Shown in pieces: positions 50,966 to 54,298 of a stretch of DNA of 54,298 nucleotides. The stretch covers positions 1 through 54,298 of the forward strand of contig CADEEH010000013.1 of assembly GCA_902826305.1 (NCBI GenBank), given 5' to 3'. Below the pieces are notes generated by a model. The model was not told the origin of the DNA and did not search any database. It saw nothing but the letters and a program-made list of their open reading frames with translations. Position numbers and translations under genes: made by a program. Position 1 is the stretch's first letter, and each line of letters starts with the position of its first letter. Source of the stretch: an uncultured Burkholderiales bacterium (GTDB lineage Bacteria; Pseudomonadota; Gammaproteobacteria; Burkholderiales; Burkholderiaceae_E).

Positions 50966-51949
50966 ATGTCGAAGCTCTCGTTGTCCCGGGGTCTGGCCAC
51001 GATGGCCGGTCTGCTGTTCGCCGCCGCTGCGGTGGCGCAGGGCTACCCGGCCAAGCCGGTCAGCCTGATGGTGCCGTATCCGCCCGGTGGCCCGTCCGAT
51101 GCGATCGCCCGGATCGTCAACACCGCGCTGGCCAAGGAACTCGGCCAGCCGGTCATCGTGGAGAACCTCGGCGGTGTCAGCGGCGCGCTGGCCGCGCAGA
51201 AGGTGCTCGGCGGTCCTGCCGATGGCTACACGATCTTCCAGGGTTCACCCAACGAGGTGATCCTGTCACCGCTGGCCAACGCCGCGGTCAAGCTGAAGAC
51301 GGAAGACTTCCGCCTGGTGCACCCGGTCGCCGACGCGGTGATGGTGTTCGTCACCCGCAAGGACCTGCCGGTCGACAGCGTCGACGATCTGATCGCGCTG
51401 GCCCGCAAGTCGGCCGACAAGCCGCTGATCTACGGCAGCGTGGGCAACGGGTCGCTGTACCACCTGATCCTCGAGAACGTGCAGGCGACCACCGGCATCA
51501 AGCTGGCCCACGTGCCGTACAAGGGCAACGCGCCGCTGCTGCAGGACATCGGCGGCGGCCAGGTCGATTTCGCGGTGCTGGTCTACAGCGCCGCGATGGG
51601 CGCGTTCGCCGAACAGGGGCGCATGAAGGTCATCGGCCAACTCGGCGCCGAGCGCTCCGAATTGCTGAAGAACGTGCCCACCGCCGGCGAGAGCCAGTCG
51701 CTGAAGAACCTGTCCTACAAGATCTGGACCGGCTTCATGGTGCCCAGGAACACGCCCGAGGACGTGGTCGTCCGGCTGCACGGCGCCATCGGCAAGGCGC
51801 TGCAGAATCCGACCGTGCGCTCCCAGCTCGCGGCGCAGACGCAGGAACCCTCGGCGCCGATGACCCTGGCCGAGTCGGCGAAGTTCTTCGAGACCGAGAC
51901 CAGCCGCTATCGCACGATCGCCAGGCAGATCAATCTGCAGCCGCAGTGA
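50966..51949 (+). CDS. Bug/TctC-family tripartite tricarboxylate transporter substrate-binding protein
   Basis: A 327-residue periplasmic binding protein with a cleavable signal peptide (LATMAGLLFAAAAVAQ) and the Bug start YPAKPVSLMVPYPPGGPSDAIAR. Other family marks are ENLGGVSGALAAQKVL and HVPYKGNAPLLQDIGGGQVDF. Bug proteins are greatly expanded in Burkholderiales and bind small carboxylates. No tctA/tctB membrane genes are adjacent. It is followed 13 bp later by an M20 amidohydrolase, so the ligand may be an N-acyl amino acid or similar; that is inference. Confidence 0.92.
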   Translation: MSKLSLSRGLATMAGLLFAAAAVAQGYPAKPVSLMVPYPPGGPSDAIARIVNTALAKELGQPVIVENLGGVSGALAAQKVLGGPADGYTIFQGSPNEVILSPLANAAVKLKTEDFRLVHPVADAVMVFVTRKDLPVDSVDDLIALARKSADKPLIYGSVGNGSLYHLILENVQATTGIKLAHVPYKGNAPLLQDIGGGQVDFAVLVYSAAMGAFAEQGRMKVIGQLGAERSELLKNVPTAGESQSLKNLSYKIWTGFMVPRNTPEDVVVRLHGAIGKALQNPTVRSQLAAQTQEPSAPMTLAESAKFFETETSRYRTIARQINLQPQ

Positions 51950-51962
51950 ACGGGGAGGTGAC

Positions 51963-53168
51963 GTGACCGAATTGCTGGACGACCTGAAGGCCCGGGCGGG
52001 CGAATTCGTCAGCCTCCGGCGCGATCTGCATCGTCACCCCGAGCTGGCCTTCGAAGAGCACCGCACCGCGTCGCTGGTCGCCGACAAGCTGGCAAGCTTC
52101 GGCTACACGGTCGAGCGCGGGCTGGGCGGCACGGGGGTCGTCGGAACCCTGGTGCGCGGGCGCGGCGCTCGGCGACTCGGTCTGCGCGCCGACATGGATG
52201 CGTTGCCGATCGACGAGACCAGCGGCGCCGAGTGGGCCAGCCGGCACCCGGGTGTGATGCACGCCTGCGGGCACGACGGGCACACCGCGATCCTGCTCGC
52301 CGCGGCGCGTCACCTGGCCGAGCGGGGCCGCTTCGACGGCACGTTGAACCTGATCTTCCAGCCGGCCGAAGAGGGCGGCGGCGGCGCGCTGCGGATGATG
52401 GCCGACGGCCTGTTCGAACGGCATCCGTGCGACGCCGTGTTCGCGATGCACAACATGCCGGGTGTCGCCCAGGGGCACATGGTGTTTCGCGACGGTGCCG
52501 CGATGGCCTCGTCGGACTACGCGACGATCACACTGAGGGGCCACGGCGGCCACGGTGCGATGCCGCAGCACGCCGCCGATCCGGTCGTGGCCGCCGCGAG
52601 CCTGGTGATGGCGTTGCAGACGGTGGTCTCGCGCAACGTCGATCCGTTGCAGGCGGCGGTGGTGACGGTGGGGGCGTTGAATGCCGGCCGCGCCAACAAT
52701 GTCATTCCGGCCACGGCCACGCTGGAGATCAGCGTCCGTGCGCTCGATCGCGAGGTGCGTGCGCTGCTGGAGCGACGCATCCGTGCGGTGGCGGCAGCAC
52801 AGGCGGAGAGTTTCGGCGTCGAAGCCGACGTGGCATGGCGTAGCGGCTACGCGGTGCTGGTCAACACACCCGAGGAGACGGCTTTTGCACGCGAGGTGGC
52901 GCTGGAGCTGTTCGGGCCGCAGCGCGTGACGCTGCACGGTCCGCCGCTGACCGGCAGCGAGGACTTCGCCTTCATGCTCGAGCGCGTGCCCGGCAGCTAC
53001 CTGCTGATCGGCAATGGTGACGGCACCGACGATCGTGTCGGTGGCGGCTGCATGGTCCACAACCCAGGCTACGACTTCCACGACGACAACATCGCGGTCG
53101 GCGGCGCGTTCTGGGTGCGGCTGGCCGAACGGTTCCTGATCGCGGAGGAATCGACGATGCGCGGCTAG
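51963..53168 (+). CDS. M20-family amidohydrolase (hippurate hydrolase/IAA-amino acid hydrolase-like)
   Basis: A 401-residue metal-dependent amidohydrolase. The order of motifs is SLRRDLHRHPELAFEEHRTASL, LGLRADMDALPIDE, MHACGHDGHTAILLAAARHL (Cys and His metal ligands), FQPAEEGGGGALRMM (catalytic Glu) and AMHNMPG, with the dimerisation insert in between and LTGSEDFAFM near the end. It cleaves N-acyl amino acids. GTG 51963 has GGGGAGG five bases upstream. It shares an operon with the Bug protein. The glycine riboswitch begins 8 bp after its stop. Confidence 0.92.
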   Translation: MTELLDDLKARAGEFVSLRRDLHRHPELAFEEHRTASLVADKLASFGYTVERGLGGTGVVGTLVRGRGARRLGLRADMDALPIDETSGAEWASRHPGVMHACGHDGHTAILLAAARHLAERGRFDGTLNLIFQPAEEGGGGALRMMADGLFERHPCDAVFAMHNMPGVAQGHMVFRDGAAMASSDYATITLRGHGGHGAMPQHAADPVVAAASLVMALQTVVSRNVDPLQAAVVTVGALNAGRANNVIPATATLEISVRALDREVRALLERRIRAVAAAQAESFGVEADVAWRSGYAVLVNTPEETAFAREVALELFGPQRVTLHGPPLTGSEDFAFMLERVPGSYLLIGNGDGTDDRVGGGCMVHNPGYDFHDDNIAVGGAFWVRLAERFLIAEESTMRG

Positions 53169-53175
53169 GATCCTT

Positions 53176-53375
53176 CCCGTGCAGGAGAGCGCCGTGCCGC
53201 AGGCGTTTCGCGGCCCGGCCACCGAAGGCGAAATCTCCCATGAACGCTCAGGTCCCGTACTGCACATCCCGATCGCCGTCTGGAGAGTCGACACCGCGCG
53301 GTGTCGCGCCGAAGGAGCAAGACCACCGCCATCCGGCGCGTGCTCGAAACTCTCAGGTACCGAGGACAGGGGGAG
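53176..53375 (+). promoter_or_regulatory. Tandem (two-aptamer) glycine riboswitch
   Basis: Two consecutive aptamers with the glycine-riboswitch core. Aptamer 1 has GGAGAG (53184-53189), CCGAAGGCGAAA (53222-53233) and CTCAGGT (53247-53253), closed by GTGCAG (53179) pairing with CTGCAC (53260). Aptamer 2 has GGAGAG (53282-53287), GCCGAAGGAGCAA (53308-53320), CTCTCAGGT (53350-53358) and GGACAGG (53364-53370). Order, spacing and the short linker match the cooperative tandem class. It should bind glycine and control the dadA-like gene starting at 53431. A small reading frame across this region is judged not coding. Confidence 0.93.
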
Positions 53376-53383
53376 CGGCCAGT

Positions 53384-53399
53384 GCGACAGCGATGTCGC
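53384..53399 (+). promoter_or_regulatory. Hairpin in the riboswitch expression platform
   Basis: GCGACA-GCGA-TGTCGC forms a 6-bp stem with a 4-base loop, between aptamer 2 and the start codon. There is no U-run, so it is not a classic terminator; control of access to the GGAG site near 53418 is more likely. Confidence 0.5.
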
Positions 53400-53430
53400 G
53401 TGTTCCAATCGTCCTTCGGGAGTTCAAGCG

Positions 53431-54298
53431 ATGAACGTGGTGGTTCTCGGCGCCGGCCTGCTCGGCGTCACCTCGGCCTATTTCCTTCGCCAGCAGGGTC
53501 ACGACGTGACCGTGATCGATCGGCAGGCCTCGCCTGCGGCTGAAACCAGCTTCGCCAATGGCGGGCAGATCTCGGTGAGTCACGCCGAACCGTGGGCGAA
53601 TCCCGGCGCGCCGCTCAAGGTGCTCAAGTGGCTGGGTCGGGAAGACGCGCCGCTGCTGTTCCGGGTCCGTGCCGACATGCGACAGTGGCTCTGGGGCCTG
53701 CAGTTCCTGCGCGAGTGCACACCGGCGCGAACTCGCCACAACATCGCGCAGATCGTCCGGCTCGGCACCTATAGCCGGGAGACGCTGCAGCAGCTGCGTC
53801 GGCAACGCCGCCTCGCGTACGACGAGCGGACACAGGGCATCCTGCATTTCTACACCAGCGCGAAGGAGTTCGACGGCGCCGAGGCACCGGCCGCACAGAT
53901 GCGCGAACTGGGCTGCGATCGCCGCGTGATCTCGGCCGACGAGGCGGTGAGGATCGAGCCGGCGCTGCGCCACATCCGGCCCCACCTTGCCGGGGCCACC
54001 TACACCGCCGAGGACGAATCGGGTGATGCGAACCGTTTCGCGCGGGAACTCGTCGACCGTTGTGTGCAGGATGGCGTCAGGTTCCTGATGAGCCATACCG
54101 TCACCGCACTGCGCGTGGCCGGCGGACGCATCGATCACGTGGAGGCAACCGACGACGAAGGCCGCTTCCGGCACATCCGGGCCGACGCCTACGTGTTGGC
54201 GATGGGAAGCCTCTCGCCGCTCTACGCCAGGCCGCTGGGCCTGTCGCTGCCGATCTATCCGGCCAAGGGCTACTCGGTGACGATGCCGGTCAAGGACC
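53431..54298 (+). CDS. dadA: D-amino acid dehydrogenase DadA-like FAD oxidoreductase (3' end outside window)
   Basis: The first 289 residues are present, open to the window end. The FAD dinucleotide loop is MNVVVLGAGLLGVTSAYFLRQQGHDVTVID, followed by ETSFANGGQISVSHAEPWANPGAPLKVLKWL, the DadA hallmark, and VLAMGSLSPLYARPLGL with IYPAKGYSVTMP. DadA oxidises D-amino acids, and related flavoproteins oxidise glycine or sarcosine. The upstream tandem glycine riboswitch argues for a role in glycine disposal or related turnover; glycine as a direct substrate is inference. CGGGAG lies upstream of ATG 53431. Confidence 0.9.
   Translation, partial: MNVVVLGAGLLGVTSAYFLRQQGHDVTVIDRQASPAAETSFANGGQISVSHAEPWANPGAPLKVLKWLGREDAPLLFRVRADMRQWLWGLQFLRECTPARTRHNIAQIVRLGTYSRETLQQLRRQRRLAYDERTQGILHFYTSAKEFDGAEAPAAQMRELGCDRRVISADEAVRIEPALRHIRPHLAGATYTAEDESGDANRFARELVDRCVQDGVRFLMSHTVTALRVAGGRIDHVEATDDEGRFRHIRADAYVLAMGSLSPLYARPLGLSLPIYPAKGYSVTMPVKD

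Noticed and set aside
53240-53434. Small open frame starting at an ATG in front of dadA
   Set aside because: It lies over the conserved bases of the two glycine aptamers and has no ribosome-binding site; the RNA structure explains the sequence.

Overview
The window is about 54 kb of high-GC DNA, densely coded, with G or C at nearly every third codon position. Several features point to a betaproteobacterium, probably Burkholderiales: a Bug/TctC solute-binding protein with its LysR regulator, a second infA of the betaproteobacterial type, adjacent parE-parC, a Kup potassium transporter, and a tandem glycine riboswitch. This assignment is inferred from gene content. No rRNA, tRNA, insertion sequence, phage gene or CRISPR array was seen.

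Region 1 (1-6136, + strand) is a catabolic operon: the end of a glutathione S-transferase, a second GST, an aldehyde dehydrogenase, then alpha, gamma, Rieske ferredoxin, effector and beta components of a group-2 soluble diiron monooxygenase in TmoABCDE order. No reductase follows. The diiron ligands are intact and align without gaps to my recollection of toluene-4-monooxygenase, but the aromatic pocket residues are replaced. With the GSTs and the aldehyde dehydrogenase, this suggests an alkene or isoprene oxidation system that detoxifies an epoxide.

Region 2 (6188-13290) holds an App1-type phosphatase overlapping an MGDG-synthase-like glycosyltransferase, an exported-looking methyltransferase, a small EamA transporter, kup, a cystathionine gamma-lyase-family enzyme and a small membrane protein. 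Region 3 (13358-19674) is an overlapping run of parE, parC, a metallo-beta-lactamase-fold lipoprotein and a degenerate crotonase. Region 4 (19705-29770) holds a PhzF protein, an EamA and a LysE exporter divergent from a MocR regulator, htpG behind a sigma-32-like promoter, a family-6 DNA glycosylase, a spermidine-synthase-like protein, a lone GspE/PilB ATPase and a lipoprotein.

Region 5 (29813-42445) is a serine-cycle (C1 assimilation) island. On the minus strand lie ftfL, mtdA, fchA and an amidase. Divergent from them are sgaA, hprA and ppc, followed by a QscR/CbbR-like LysR regulator and glyA. Together they carry formate to methylene-tetrahydrofolate, combine it with glycine to give serine, convert serine to glycerate, and carboxylate PEP. 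Malate thiokinase, malyl-CoA lyase and glycerate kinase are not in the window.

Region 6 (42487-54298) holds an infA paralogue, a coiled-coil/HTH protein, arfB, an M13 peptidase, small unknowns, a cupin, a DMT transporter, a LigB-type dioxygenase, a NIPSNAP protein, and a LysR/Bug/M20 amidohydrolase module. A tandem glycine riboswitch precedes a dadA-like gene cut by the window end. That riboswitch gives a glycine-sensing element about 11 kb from glyA, so glycine and serine metabolism is a theme of the right half.
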